Of a stretch of 64,000 bases of DNA, positions 8,772 through 18,561 are shown one piece after another. The DNA lies in assembly GCF_039542905.1 (NCBI RefSeq), contig NZ_BAABIS010000001.1, forward strand, positions 1,240,001-1,304,000. Direction: 5' to 3'. The notes under the pieces were generated by a model. That model searched no databases and was not told the origin of the DNA. It saw nothing but the letters and a program-made list of their open reading frames with translations. The stretch is from Kitasatospora terrestris. Lineage in GTDB: Bacteria > Actinomycetota > Actinomycetes > Streptomycetales > Streptomycetaceae. The translations under genes were made by a program, and so were the position numbers. Within the stretch, counting starts at the first letter, position 1; every line of letters starts with the position of its first letter.

Positions 8772-10087
8772 AGAGGATCTGCCTCGCGTTGCCCACCAAC
8801 CGCCCCTGCGCGGCCACCATCGCCGCGGTTCACGGCGAGGCCGTCTGGGCCGCCGCCCGGTTCGCCGTCGAAGTCCACGTCGTGGTCCTCGATTCCTGCT
8901 CGACCGCGGACTTCTCGGAGCATGCCGCGGCGGTGAAGCTCCTGCGCGTCTCCCCGGGCGTGGTCGTCCACCACATCGACGAAGGCCGGCAGGGCGAATT
9001 CCTGCGCACGGTCATCGAGCGGTCCGCAGCCCCGGATCCCGAGCGGCTGTTCGACCTCATGCTCCCCGAAGGCGTCTCGTACGGTGCTTGCACCAATCGT
9101 GTGTTCCTCGTTGCGAGTGCACTCGGCTGTTCCTCCGTCCACCGCCGGGACTCCGACAGCCATTACCAGTCGGTCGGCGGTGAAACGATCTATCCCATCG
9201 GTCAGGAGCTGGCCTCGCTGGGCCTGCGAGCAGCCGACGCGGTGAGCGGCGTCACCGTGTCGACTCTCGATCCGGTCCAAGCGGATCAACCCGTGTCGCT
9301 GGTCGCGGGTTCTTTCATCGGCGAGCTGTCCGTCGACGTCTCGGAGATCCGCAGGCTGGATCCGGAGGTGTACCAGGATCTCATCGGCCTCCTGGCGAAC
9401 AGCGTGGACACGGGCGAGCGGCCCGGCTGGGGCCGGATCGTGAACCGGTGGCTGGCAGACAAGTGTTTCGTGGGCGGCGGCTCGGCGCCCTTCACCTCGG
9501 ACCGGTCGACACTCGGCACCGTCGACATCTACAGCGCGGAGATGTGCAACGTCGCCCTGAGTCGCGAGTTGTACGAGCGCGTGCCGCTGCCGCCGGCAGA
9601 AGAGACCATCGGCAGCGACTACTTCCTCATCCACCTGGCCCACGACACGAGGCTGCCAGGCGTGGTGCACAATCGCCACATCGTCAACTACTACACGCCC
9701 GAACGCCGCACCCGGAAGGGGTTCCTGGCGTACCAGACGCGCTTTGTCAAGCTCCTGCTCTCGACTCCGTACCTGAGCCACGCCCATGCGCGGTTCGCGC
9801 AGTCACGCTCCACCGTGCTGGACGAACGGTCTCGCATCCGGGCCGATGCGGTCGCCGCGATCGTCCGGGAAAGCCTGCGGCTCAGCCCACGGACGGACGA
9901 GAAGCGTCTGGCACAGATCATTGGCAGCTACCGCCGGCTCGGCGGACAGTACGCGGACCTGGCCGGACACATCACCGCACTCGCTCCGCAACTGATCGAC
10001 GAAGTGCGTACGGACATCGTGAACTTCGCCCTGCTGGTGGAGGCGTGGAGTGAACTGGTGGAGGCGGCCACCGGCGTGGACCCCTGA
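8768..10087 (+). CDS. Conserved hypothetical, resembles DUF6271 proteins
   Basis: A 439-residue protein beginning at GTG 8768, overlapping the oxygenase stop as GTGA. The opening RICLALPTNRPCAATIAAVHGEA, followed by a beta-strand VHVVVLDSC and the acidic HRRDSDSHYQ near residue 125, resembles GT-A-like nucleotide-sugar folds with a DxD-type motif. From memory it looks like DUF6271, a family predicted to be glycosyltransferase-like; I could not verify this. It is co-transcribed with AcpS and the oxygenase, so a tailoring role is plausible. Confidence 0.5.
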   Translation: MKRICLALPTNRPCAATIAAVHGEAVWAAARFAVEVHVVVLDSCSTADFSEHAAAVKLLRVSPGVVVHHIDEGRQGEFLRTVIERSAAPDPERLFDLMLPEGVSYGACTNRVFLVASALGCSSVHRRDSDSHYQSVGGETIYPIGQELASLGLRAADAVSGVTVSTLDPVQADQPVSLVAGSFIGELSVDVSEIRRLDPEVYQDLIGLLANSVDTGERPGWGRIVNRWLADKCFVGGGSAPFTSDRSTLGTVDIYSAEMCNVALSRELYERVPLPPAEETIGSDYFLIHLAHDTRLPGVVHNRHIVNYYTPERRTRKGFLAYQTRFVKLLLSTPYLSHAHARFAQSRSTVLDERSRIRADAVAAIVRESLRLSPRTDEKRLAQIIGSYRRLGGQYADLAGHITALAPQLIDEVRTDIVNFALLVEAWSELVEAATGVDP

Positions 10088-10107
10088 GGGCACTTGGTGG
10101 GCGGCGT

Positions 10108-11268
10108 CTACCTGCGGACCGGCGGAACCGGCAAGGGCAGGTCGGCGTCGTACAGGACCTGCTCCAACCTTCCGAGGGCGATGCGCACCGCCCCGAGGGT
10201 TGCCGAGGTGTCGCCGAGCGAGGACACCACCAAGCGAGGCACCACCAGGCACAAGGGCTCCAGATGTGCCCGCAGAGGTTCCAGGAGCAGGTCCGCGGAG
10301 CTCCAGAAGCCGCCACAGAGAACCACCACCTCGGGGTCGACGGTAAGGACTATCGCCGCGATCCCCTCTGCCAAGTCGGCAGTGTAGGCGTCGATCGCGC
10401 TCAACGCTGCCTCGTCTCCGGCCCGGGCCATGGCGAAGACTCTCTCCGCGCGGTCCGCCTGCGGCACGTCCGCCGGAAGGCCAGGAAAAGCCAGGATGCG
10501 ATCCTGGGCCCGGGCCCAGCCCAGCTGCGGCAGGGCACCGGTCTCGCCGGCGGCACCCGCATTACCGCGGTGCAGCCGCCCGCCGAGAATCAGGCCGGCA
10601 CCGGTACGGAGGCCGGACAGCACGGCGAGTGCGTCGTCGCTGCCCTTGATGGATCCGCGCCAGTGTTCGGCGACCGCAGCGAGATTGCTGTCGTTTTCCA
10701 CCAGCACCGGACAGGGGAAGTCGCCGCTGAGCTCCTCCGCCAGGTTCTGGCCTGCCCAGCCGGGCAGCACGCTGAACAGGACGGTACCGTCCCGCCCGAC
10801 GACCCCCGGAGAAGCGACTCCCACCGCGCACAGAGCCGTGTCGGGAACACCTGCCTGCGCCAGACACCGGCGTGCCGCGTAGCGCAGTGCCGACAGGACC
10901 GTGGCCCGGTCGTCAGATGGGTCGACAGCAGCCTGGAACTCTCCGACGGTCACGCCGTCCAGGTCCGTCAGCCGAGCGAGGACCCGGTGCGGGGCGAGGT
11001 CGACACCGAGGGCGTAGCCGGCACGGGCGTTGAAAACGTACCGGCGCGCCGGGCGCCCGGGCGACGCGACCTCGGGGTCGGGGTCGATTTGAACAGCCCA
11101 CCCCGCGTCCAGGAGTTCGCCCACCGCCGCCTCCACGGTTGGCCGTGACAAGCCCGTGTCCCGGTGCAGCTGAGTCAGCCTGGCCGGCGCAGCGGCCCGC
11201 AGCGCGCGTAGCGTGGCCACCTGGTTCGCGCGGCGCGGCACGGTCTCGACCCTGCGGGTCTGTCGCAC
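10108..11268 (-). CDS. ROK-family transcriptional regulator
   Basis: A 386-residue protein with an N-terminal MarR-like helix-turn-helix (LTQLHRDTGLSRPTVEAAVGELLDAG, about 30-55) and a C-terminal ROK/sugar-kinase fold. ROK signatures are ALGVDLAPHRVLA, GVASPGVVG, VENDSNLAAVAEH and the GLRTGAGLILGG phosphate-2 loop. The Cys-rich zinc motif of NagC/Mlc-type members is not evident. GTG 11268 has GGAGAGG 8 nt upstream; the upstream ATG (11301) lies inside the operator and is unlikely. It converges on the DUF6271-like gene and probably represses the cluster through the AT-rich operators, responding to a sugar or pathway metabolite. Confidence 0.85.
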   Translation of the reverse strand: MRQTRRVETVPRRANQVATLRALRAAAPARLTQLHRDTGLSRPTVEAAVGELLDAGWAVQIDPDPEVASPGRPARRYVFNARAGYALGVDLAPHRVLARLTDLDGVTVGEFQAAVDPSDDRATVLSALRYAARRCLAQAGVPDTALCAVGVASPGVVGRDGTVLFSVLPGWAGQNLAEELSGDFPCPVLVENDSNLAAVAEHWRGSIKGSDDALAVLSGLRTGAGLILGGRLHRGNAGAAGETGALPQLGWARAQDRILAFPGLPADVPQADRAERVFAMARAGDEAALSAIDAYTADLAEGIAAIVLTVDPEVVVLCGGFWSSADLLLEPLRAHLEPLCLVVPRLVVSSLGDTSATLGAVRIALGRLEQVLYDADLPLPVPPVRR

Positions 11269-11301
11269 TGAAGCTTCCTCTCCACAAGCAGCTCGGCTCA
11301 A

Positions 11302-11326
11302 TTATTAAACAATGCACCATTAATAA
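11302..11326. promoter_or_regulatory. AT-rich inverted repeat upstream of the ROK gene
   Basis: TTATTAA and TTAATAA half-sites 11 bp apart lie just upstream of the ROK regulator start. CAATTATT on the left and AATAACA on the right match the element at 7139-7159, although the spacing differs. Autoregulation by the ROK protein is the simplest reading. Confidence 0.5.
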
Positions 11327-11628
11327 CATGGACTCGGTCGCGCCCCAGCCGAACGCTTCTCATTCGATCACTGTGCAGCACAGTAGTCATTCGGCCGAAC
11401 CGCCGAGGGGCTGGGGTCGGGCGACCGGGAGGCGTTCGTACGATCACCGGCCCGAGGGACCGGGTCATGAAGTTCGCTCACGGTCTCGGGGGCGAGCAGT
11501 GGCGAGGCAGCCGTTGACGCTGAGATTGATCATGCATGGGGTCCGCTTTCACAGGAACAATTCTCCGCCCGGACGTTCGGTCGATGACGCGGGACGATAC
11601 GCTCCCGGCAAGCGCCCGCCCCGTGCTG

Positions 11629-12500
<872 letters not shown>

Positions 12501-13090
12501 ACTGGAGGGGGCGTCAGTCCCAACTTGAGATATCCGCTGCGAAAACGACGCTGTGGAGGGACGGTACCGTTCCGATCACCGGACCGCAGACTCTCTCACC
12601 ACTTCAGCAAGGCGGAGCACAGCGACGTCCCCACGGGTGAGCGCGATGCTGTCCGCCTGAAAGGAGCTACTGGATGAGGAGTTGGCGCTGGTACCCGAAC
12701 GCCTTCAAATAGGGGTTGGTGCTGCCGAACGTCCACTGACCGGCCTGCCCGGGAGCCAGGTCAGCGCAGGCCGGCAATTCGGGAACACCATGAAGGCTTC
12801 ACGGCGAATCGGGTCGACGACGTTGTAGGTGGTGCGCTCCAGAGACCTGGAACGCCCGACCTCTTCCAGCGCAGCAACACCTCGAGCGACGGGACGAAAA
12901 CCTCGGTGTGCTGATCCACGCGTGGTACGACGGCCCAACGCGGAGAGCGAGGAGCAGACCATCGAGTCCAGGTCTCTGCCGGAGCCACCACGGGGATCGC
13001 CGGAGACGATCACCCAAGAAGCAGCGCTCTGGCGCAGAACGTGACGAAAGCCACTAACTCGCTGCTGCTGCAACAAGCGCCTACAGCAGG
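12501..13090. other. Gene-poor remnant region
   Basis: No frame shows coherent coding signal over this 590 bp. A minus-strand frame around 12760-12840 reads like a protein fragment (YNVVDPIRREAFMVFPN), but it has no start, no partner and no family I recognise. This is most likely further debris between the Tn3 relic and the mobilisation genes. Confidence 0.45.
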
Positions 13091-13420
13091 TCAGCGACCG
13101 GCGGCAGCCTCGGCATCCTGCGCGGCTTCGTCGGCGTTGACGGGCGCCGGGATCCTCGCCCTGTTCGATCCAGCTCGCCGAAGGCGGACCTTCGGCCGGC
13201 GCAGCGGCTGCTCCGCGCCGAGTGCAGCGAGTTCTTCCGTCCGCCAGCCTGCCGCCTCGGCGTCGGCGTAGGCCGCGCCGTACGGGCCGTCGGTCTCGGC
13301 AAGGAGCGTGCGCAGGCGCTCTCGTTCGACGAGGACTGCGGCGAGGGGCCGGATGGCTTTGTCGCGGGCTTCCTGGATCTCGCGGACCTTGCGGAGGAAG
13401 GCGTCGTCGCTCGAGTTCAT
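13091..13420 (-). CDS. Small hypothetical protein, coiled-coil rich
   Basis: A 109-residue protein from ATG 13420 (MNSSDDAFLRKVREIQ...). The first 60 residues are a charged helix (KVREIQEARDKAIRPLAAVLVERERLRTLL) compatible with a short coiled coil; the C-terminus is basic then Ala-rich. The ribosome binding site is weak (TAGG). It lies divergently upstream of the mobilisation operon and could be a small accessory or regulatory gene of that element. No family recognised. Confidence 0.45.
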   Translation of the reverse strand: MNSSDDAFLRKVREIQEARDKAIRPLAAVLVERERLRTLLAETDGPYGAAYADAEAAGWRTEELAALGAEQPLRRPKVRLRRAGSNRARIPAPVNADEAAQDAEAAAGR

Positions 13421-13594
13421 GGCGCCTACGGTATGGCATTCCTGACACAAACCAGTTGCCGCAGAGCGCATATTCACTCGTGTCAGCGGTCTTCTCGATC
13501 AGAATTGGACACACCCCCTCTCCCCCTTGCAGGCTTTCGCCATGACGGTCCGTCGACGGGGCCGCGAGGGCGGCAAGGATCGAGGGAGGTTCGG

Positions 13595-13999
13595 GTGGCC
13601 GGCGGGCAATTCAGCCGCCGCGAGCGCAAGCCGCACGATGTCCGATCGAACCGGGTGAATCTGTCGTTCAACGAGTTCGAGTTGACGGTCGTCAGTATGG
13701 CGGCGCAGCGTGCGGGCATGGCGACTGGTGCGTGGGCGGCGCGGGCGGCGGTGGCGGTTGCGCGGGAGCAGTTGGTGCCTGTGTCGGCTGATGCGCAGGT
13801 TGTGTTGCGTGAGCTGATTGGTGCTCGGGTGGAGGTGTCGCGGCTTCGTGAGGAGCTGGTTTCGGGGGGCGCTTTGCAGCGGGTGGGGTCGTCGGCTGTG
13901 CTGGTGCCGGCTGCGGTGGAGAGTGTGGTGTTGCGGGTGGTGGGGAGGTTGGATGCGGCGACGGTTCAGGTGATGCGGGAGCGGGTCGAGCGGTCGTGA
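13595..13999 (+). CDS. MobC-like relaxosome accessory protein
   Basis: A 134-residue protein starting at GTG 13595 (GGGAGG 5-6 nt upstream). RSNRVNLSFNEFELTVVSMAAQRAGMATGAWAARAAV is a ribbon-helix-helix signature: a beta strand (NRVNLSF) then two helices, as in MobC/relaxosome proteins of Streptomyces plasmids and integrative elements. The C-terminal half is a long helical segment. Its stop overlaps the relaxase start as GTGA. It would bind oriT and help the relaxase; oriT itself is probably in the 13480-13594 leader but is not defined by sequence. Confidence 0.65.
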   Translation: MAGGQFSRRERKPHDVRSNRVNLSFNEFELTVVSMAAQRAGMATGAWAARAAVAVAREQLVPVSADAQVVLRELIGARVEVSRLREELVSGGALQRVGSSAVLVPAAVESVVLRVVGRLDAATVQVMRERVERS

Positions 14000-15744
14000 T
14001 TCCGAAGAAGGCTCGGGATGGGAGTGATACGGGCGGGTTGTTGGCGTACTTGTACGGTCCGGGGAATCGGGATGAGCATGTGGATGCGCATCTGGTGGCG
14101 TCGTGGGAGCGGGGCGTAGCGGATCCGGGGCGTTGTTCGGAGACGAATCTGTGGGATCTCGCGTTGTTGCTTGATGCGCCGGTATCGGCGCTGCCTGGGG
14201 CGTTGCCGGCGTCGCCGGTGTATCACGTGGCTGTTCGGAATGCGCCGGAGGATCCGGTGCTGTCGGATGGGCAGTGGGCGGAGGTCGCGGCGGCGATGAT
14301 GGATGCTGCTGGTATCGCACCGGCTGGTGACTGGCGGGGTTGCCGGTGGGTGGCGGTTCGACATGCGGTTGACCACATTCACATTGTGGCGACGAAGGCG
14401 CGGCAGGACGGTCACTGGCCGAATGTGCGTCAGGACATGGTGCGGATGCAGCGTCTGGCGCGTGATTTCGAGCGGCGTTGGGGGCTTCGTCGGCTGGTGT
14501 CGGGTGATCGGACTGCCCGTAAGTGGCCGACCACTGGGGAGAGTGCGAAGTCCGAGCGCAGGGGGCTCGCGGCGGCTGCCCGCGACTCGTTGAGTCTGGC
14601 GGTGCGGTCCGCTGCGGCGGGTGCTCGGGATGAGGAGGAGTTCTTCGGTCGGCTGCTGGACTCGGGGCTTCGGGTGCGGAAGCGGGTTGAGGAGGGCGGG
14701 GCTGTGACGGGGTATTCGGTGGCGCTGCCGGGCGACCGTGACGGTGTGTCCCGGCCGGTGTGGTTCCCGGGGTCCAAGCTTGCCTTCGACCTGTCGCTTC
14801 CGCGGGTGCGCGAGAGGTGGGCCCCGTCGGGGTGTGTGGCGCCTGTCGGCGACCTGGCGGCGGTGCCTGATTGGGGGGTGATCGAGCAGCAGGTGCGGCT
14901 CGGCGCGCAGCATCTGTCGTCGGCTGGGCCGTTGGAGGGGGCGGGCGATGTGGTGGCGCTGGGTGATCTGGTTGCGGCTTCGGCGACGGCTGTTCCGGTG
15001 GCGTTGACCGCGTATGTGCAGCGGTCGGTGGCGGAGTTCGAGCGGGCTTCCCGCGCGCCCGGTGAGCGTGGTTTCGACGGCGCAGCGCGGCCGCTGTTCA
15101 GGGAGGCAGCGTTGGCGTTGTCGGCTGTTCCTGCGGCTGGTCGTAGTGATGTGGCGGCGGTGCTGGGGTTGTTGGTGGCGTTGGTGGATGCGGTTGCGGC
15201 GGCGGAGCGCTGGCATGTTGGGCGGGGGTTTTCTGCGCAGGCGGAGTCGGCTGTGCGGGCGGGGCGTGTGTTGCGGGAGGCGGGGGAGGTCGGTGTGGGG
15301 CTGGTGGCCGGCCGCGCGGTGGGGGTCGGTCGCGGGGCCGGGCCCATGCCGGCGGTCGGGCAGGGCGCAGCGGGCGGCGCCGCTGGGCTGGCGGCGGTGG
15401 TGCGGGAGGCGGTCCCTGCCGTTGCGGAGTCGGTTCTGGGGGATGCGGCGTGGCCGGCGTTGTCGCGGCGGCTGGCTGCGGTCGCGTCGGCGGGGCACGA
15501 TCCGGCCGGGGTTCTGGCTGCGGTGGCTTCCTGTCGTGAGCTGGGTTCGGCGGATTCGGTCGCGGAGGTGTTGTCGTGGCGGCTGGACGGCTGGCTCCGG
15601 CAGGTTGCCCCAGTGTCGACCGCCGGGTCCGCACCGGCCGGGATCAGCGGCACATCGGTTCCTCCCGCACCTCGGCCGTCCCGTACGTCGGCGGCCCGTC
15701 GCAATCCCGACCACGGTCCGGACGGACCGAAGCGTCGCCGGTGA
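13996..15744 (+). CDS. Mobilisation relaxase (MobA/VirD2-like)
   Basis: A 582-residue relaxase. The metal-binding HxDHxH triad is seen in VAVRHAVDHIHIVATKAR (about 118-135), after GTG 13996 with IPKKARDGSDTGGLLAYLYG, where early Tyr residues could form the nicking tyrosine. The rest is long, Ala/Val-rich and helical, ending in a basic tail. It should nick oriT and lead the strand into a recipient during conjugative mobilisation. Codons in this operon end mostly in G or T, unlike the C-rich third positions of the flanking genes, consistent with acquisition from elsewhere. No coupling protein or TraB is in the window. Confidence 0.75.
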   Translation: MIPKKARDGSDTGGLLAYLYGPGNRDEHVDAHLVASWERGVADPGRCSETNLWDLALLLDAPVSALPGALPASPVYHVAVRNAPEDPVLSDGQWAEVAAAMMDAAGIAPAGDWRGCRWVAVRHAVDHIHIVATKARQDGHWPNVRQDMVRMQRLARDFERRWGLRRLVSGDRTARKWPTTGESAKSERRGLAAAARDSLSLAVRSAAAGARDEEEFFGRLLDSGLRVRKRVEEGGAVTGYSVALPGDRDGVSRPVWFPGSKLAFDLSLPRVRERWAPSGCVAPVGDLAAVPDWGVIEQQVRLGAQHLSSAGPLEGAGDVVALGDLVAASATAVPVALTAYVQRSVAEFERASRAPGERGFDGAARPLFREAALALSAVPAAGRSDVAAVLGLLVALVDAVAAAERWHVGRGFSAQAESAVRAGRVLREAGEVGVGLVAGRAVGVGRGAGPMPAVGQGAAGGAAGLAAVVREAVPAVAESVLGDAAWPALSRRLAAVASAGHDPAGVLAAVASCRELGSADSVAEVLSWRLDGWLRQVAPVSTAGSAPAGISGTSVPPAPRPSRTSAARRNPDHGPDGPKRRR

Positions 15745-15758
15745 CAACAAGGTGAGAG

Positions 15759-16910
15759 GTGAGCGCTGTGACGACCACATCTGATCACACGGATCCGTTC
15801 GCGGAAGCGGTCGGTGACGCCGTCGAGACCGCCGCCATGGCGGTTCGTCTCCTCCTGTCCGTCGCGGACGCCGTACGTCTGGCGGCGGAGGCGCGGGCCC
15901 ACCGCTCGACTCCGTCGAGTCCAGCGGCGCAGGCCGTGGCCGAGGCGGCAGGAGACCTCCGGGCGCATCTGCCTCCCGACATTGTGACGGCGCTGGTGCG
16001 GGGCGCGGAGTGGCCCAGGACGGCGCAGCAGCTGGTCGCCCTGCGCGGTGCCGGCGTGGATCTCGAGACCTTCCTCCCCGAGGTCGGTCAGGTTGCCGCA
16101 GGCGTACGCGACGAGGTCCTGGCCAAGGCTGCGCTTCGTCGCGGCACGTCCCCCGAGGGCCCGTGGGCCAGTCTCCTGCGGGACGCTTTCCCGGACGACG
16201 CCGTGCGGGACGCGATCCTCGCCTCGCAGACGTGGCCGGAGATCGCCTCGACCATGCAGCTGCTGCACGAACGCGGCGTGGACGTGCACAGGCTCCTTGC
16301 TGCAGCGCACAGGGCAGGCGCGGTGGTGGACCAAGCCGTCGCACGGGTACCGGCCTACGGCTCGGCTCTCCCCCGTACCGTCAGTCGCGACGCTCTGCGC
16401 TCCTACGGTCCGCTGACCGTGGGCCTCGACGTGCCGCTGGACCTGGACCTCGGCAACCGCGAGCGGGCACTCGCCCAACTCGGCGTGTCCAAGGCCCAGA
16501 ACTCACGGTACGTCCGCTGGGCGCACGAAGCCGTCCCGGGAATGGAGCGGACGATCTCCCTACTGGTGACGACACGCCAGTGGCCGCTGATCGCCGCGAG
16601 AATGGCCCGCCTGGAAGACCACGGCGCGGACCCCCGCACTCACCTGGCCCACCTCAACCGCGACCGCAGCTGGGCCGACGGCCCGACCCCCGGCCTCGGA
16701 GAGCGGCTCCTGCGCGCCGCCTGCGCAGCGCTCCACCGGCCAGCCGGTGAGCATCCCGCCCCGCCGGCCGTCATCCCTGCCGCCGCCCGCGCCACCTCCC
16801 CCAGCGCTCACGAATCGACCTCGCCGAAGAAGCCCTCCGCTACAAGCAACCACACAGCTGCTTACCGCGAGCGGAAGGCTCAAGCCTCTCGAGCGACTCG
16901 CAACCGCTGA
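15759..16910 (+). CDS. Mobilisation-operon hypothetical protein
   Basis: A 383-residue protein 15 bp downstream of the relaxase; GTG 15759 or 15768 (GAGAGGT upstream) are possible starts. It is soluble, helical and internally repetitive: WPRTAQQLVALRGAGVDLETFLPEV (about 87), WPEIASTMQLLHERGVDVHRLL (about 163) and WPLIAARMARLEDHGADPRTHL (about 276). These form three copies of a roughly 25-residue helical motif ending in G-(V/A)-D. The C-terminus is Pro/Ala-rich and basic. The position suggests a role in the mobilisation element; no enzymatic motif is seen. Confidence 0.55.
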   Translation: MSAVTTTSDHTDPFAEAVGDAVETAAMAVRLLLSVADAVRLAAEARAHRSTPSSPAAQAVAEAAGDLRAHLPPDIVTALVRGAEWPRTAQQLVALRGAGVDLETFLPEVGQVAAGVRDEVLAKAALRRGTSPEGPWASLLRDAFPDDAVRDAILASQTWPEIASTMQLLHERGVDVHRLLAAAHRAGAVVDQAVARVPAYGSALPRTVSRDALRSYGPLTVGLDVPLDLDLGNRERALAQLGVSKAQNSRYVRWAHEAVPGMERTISLLVTTRQWPLIAARMARLEDHGADPRTHLAHLNRDRSWADGPTPGLGERLLRAACAALHRPAGEHPAPPAVIPAAARATSPSAHESTSPKKPSATSNHTAAYRERKAQASRATRNR

Positions 16911-17139
16911 CGCAGACCGACCAATCATCCCTGTGGATGGCTCGACGCGTCCGAGCCAGCGGCCGGACCAGGTCACTCCAGCGCGCAGGGCTCCCTCAGA
17001 GGTTCATCAAGCCTGTCACGCCACCCACGGAGACGTCCTCATGCTCGGTGCATGCAGCCGCCAGCTGACGCAGGGGATCGCGAGCGACCCCTCGGGTAGG
17101 GGCCGGCTCTCGGTCACTCGCCCCCCCCGAATAGACCGG

Positions 17140-18510
17140 GGAGAGATCCCCGCGCGTGCGGGGCCGACTTGCGGTGCTCGTTGGCTTCGCGGTCGCGGGT
17201 GGAGAGACCCCCGCGCGTGCGGGGCCGACACCGTCCAGGCGACCAGCACCGACCCGGAGGCGGAGAGATCCCCGCGCGTGCGGGGCCGACATGCCGACTT
17301 CGTCCTCAATGGCGGTCAGGGCGGAGAGATCCCCGCGCGTGCGGGGCCGACGTCTCCAGCATCGGCAGCAGCCTGTCGTCCGCGGAGAGATCCCCGCGCG
17401 TGCGGGGCCGACAAGCCCAGCGCGAGGTAGACCAGCTTGCCCGCGGAGAGATCCCCGCGCGTGCGGGGCCGACTGGCCGTGGTCGGCGGGATCGGCGTGG
17501 CGTACGGAGAGATCCCCGCGCGTGCGGGGCCGACCACAGGTCGCCGAGCAGGCCGCGGCCGGACCGGGAGAGATCCCCGCGCGTGCGGGGCCGACGGCGC
17601 CGCCGGTCTCCAGGCAGGCGACATCGTGGAGAGATCCCCGCGCGTGCGGGGCCGACAGCCGAGATGCGCGCGTTGATGACGTCGGCGCGGAGAGATCCCC
17701 GCGCGTGCGGGGCCGACGTCGTCGGCGTGGTCACCGCCGACTCGCTCAAGGAGAGATCCCCGCGCGTGCGGGGCCGACGCGGCCTTCTTCGTGGCAGTCG
17801 GGGTGGGGGTGGAGAGATCCCCGCGCGTGCGGGGCCGACCACGTCGTCTCCGTCACCTGCAGCCGCAGCGGGGAGAGATCCCCGCGCGTGCGGGGCCGAC
17901 GAGGTGACGTAGATGTGCAGGTGGAAGAAGCCGGAGAGATCCCCGCGCGTGCGGGGCCGACGCGCCGGCCGCCGGCGTCGACACGGCCGGGCCGGAGAGA
18001 TCCCCGCGCGTGCGGGGCCGACAATCCGGCCCGGAAGCTGAAGAACGGCCGTGCGGAGAGATCCCCGCGCGTGCGGGGCCGACGTTCCGCGGCTGGAGCC
18101 TCGACAGCAGTTCCTGGAGAGATCCCCGCGCGTGCGGGGCCGACGCCATGCCAGCGGCCTGGAGGGTGCCGTCAGTCGAGAGATCCCCGCGCGTGCGGGG
18201 CCGACGAGCGGAAGCGGACCTGCACTTCGGGCTGGCCGGAGAGATCCCCGCGCGTGCGGGGCCGACATGAGTTGGCGCAGGCGCTCAGCAGTGCGGGCGG
18301 AGAGATCCCCGCGCGTGCGGGGCCGACGCGCAAAGCGGACCAAAGCGGGCACGCTCGACGGAGAGATCCCCGCGCGTGCGGGGCCGACCGGGCGACCTGG
18401 CCGGGCCGGGTCTCGATCATCGAGAGATCCCCGCGCGTGCGGGGCCGACAGTACGCCAGTGCCTGAGACCCCGTCCGCGTCGGAGAGATCCCCGCGCGTG
18501 CGGGGCCGAC
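17140..18510 (-). CRISPR. CRISPR array 1, type I-E, 23 repeats / 22 spacers
   Basis: Twenty-three 29-nt repeats at an exact 61-bp period (22 x 61 = 1342 bp between first and last start), each spacer 32 nt. In crRNA orientation (minus strand) the repeat is GTCGG, stem CCCCGC/GCGGGG around ACGC, and 8-nt handle ATCTCTCC. The repeats are nearly identical; the leader-distal second unit (17201) has one change. The leader is on the right, inside the end of cas2. The array lies directly downstream of cas2 and has the same direction as the cas operon. Confidence 0.97.
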
Positions 18511-18561
18511 ACTTCGTGACCTGCATGTTTATCTACGGGAGCGCGCTGAGAGAATCAGTCC
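18511..18561 (-). promoter_or_regulatory. Leader of CRISPR array 1, overlapping the end of cas2
   Basis: Only 18 bp separate the cas2 stop from the first repeat. Yet the 51 bp next to the repeat align without gaps to the leader of array 2 (33 of 51 identical), including ACTGA..TC, TCAGCGC, and GCAGGTCA..AAGT at the junction. The upstream block therefore lies within the last cas2 codons. Confidence 0.75.

Noticed and set aside
13966..16478. Antisense ORFs of 680-790 codons opposite the relaxase operon.
   Set aside because: Pro/Arg/His-rich composition and frame correspondence show they are shadows of the relaxase and its neighbour.
17156..18526. Long ORFs with repeated RDPRACGAD / SPRVRGR motifs on array 1.
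   Set aside because: Same artefact of the CRISPR repeat period.
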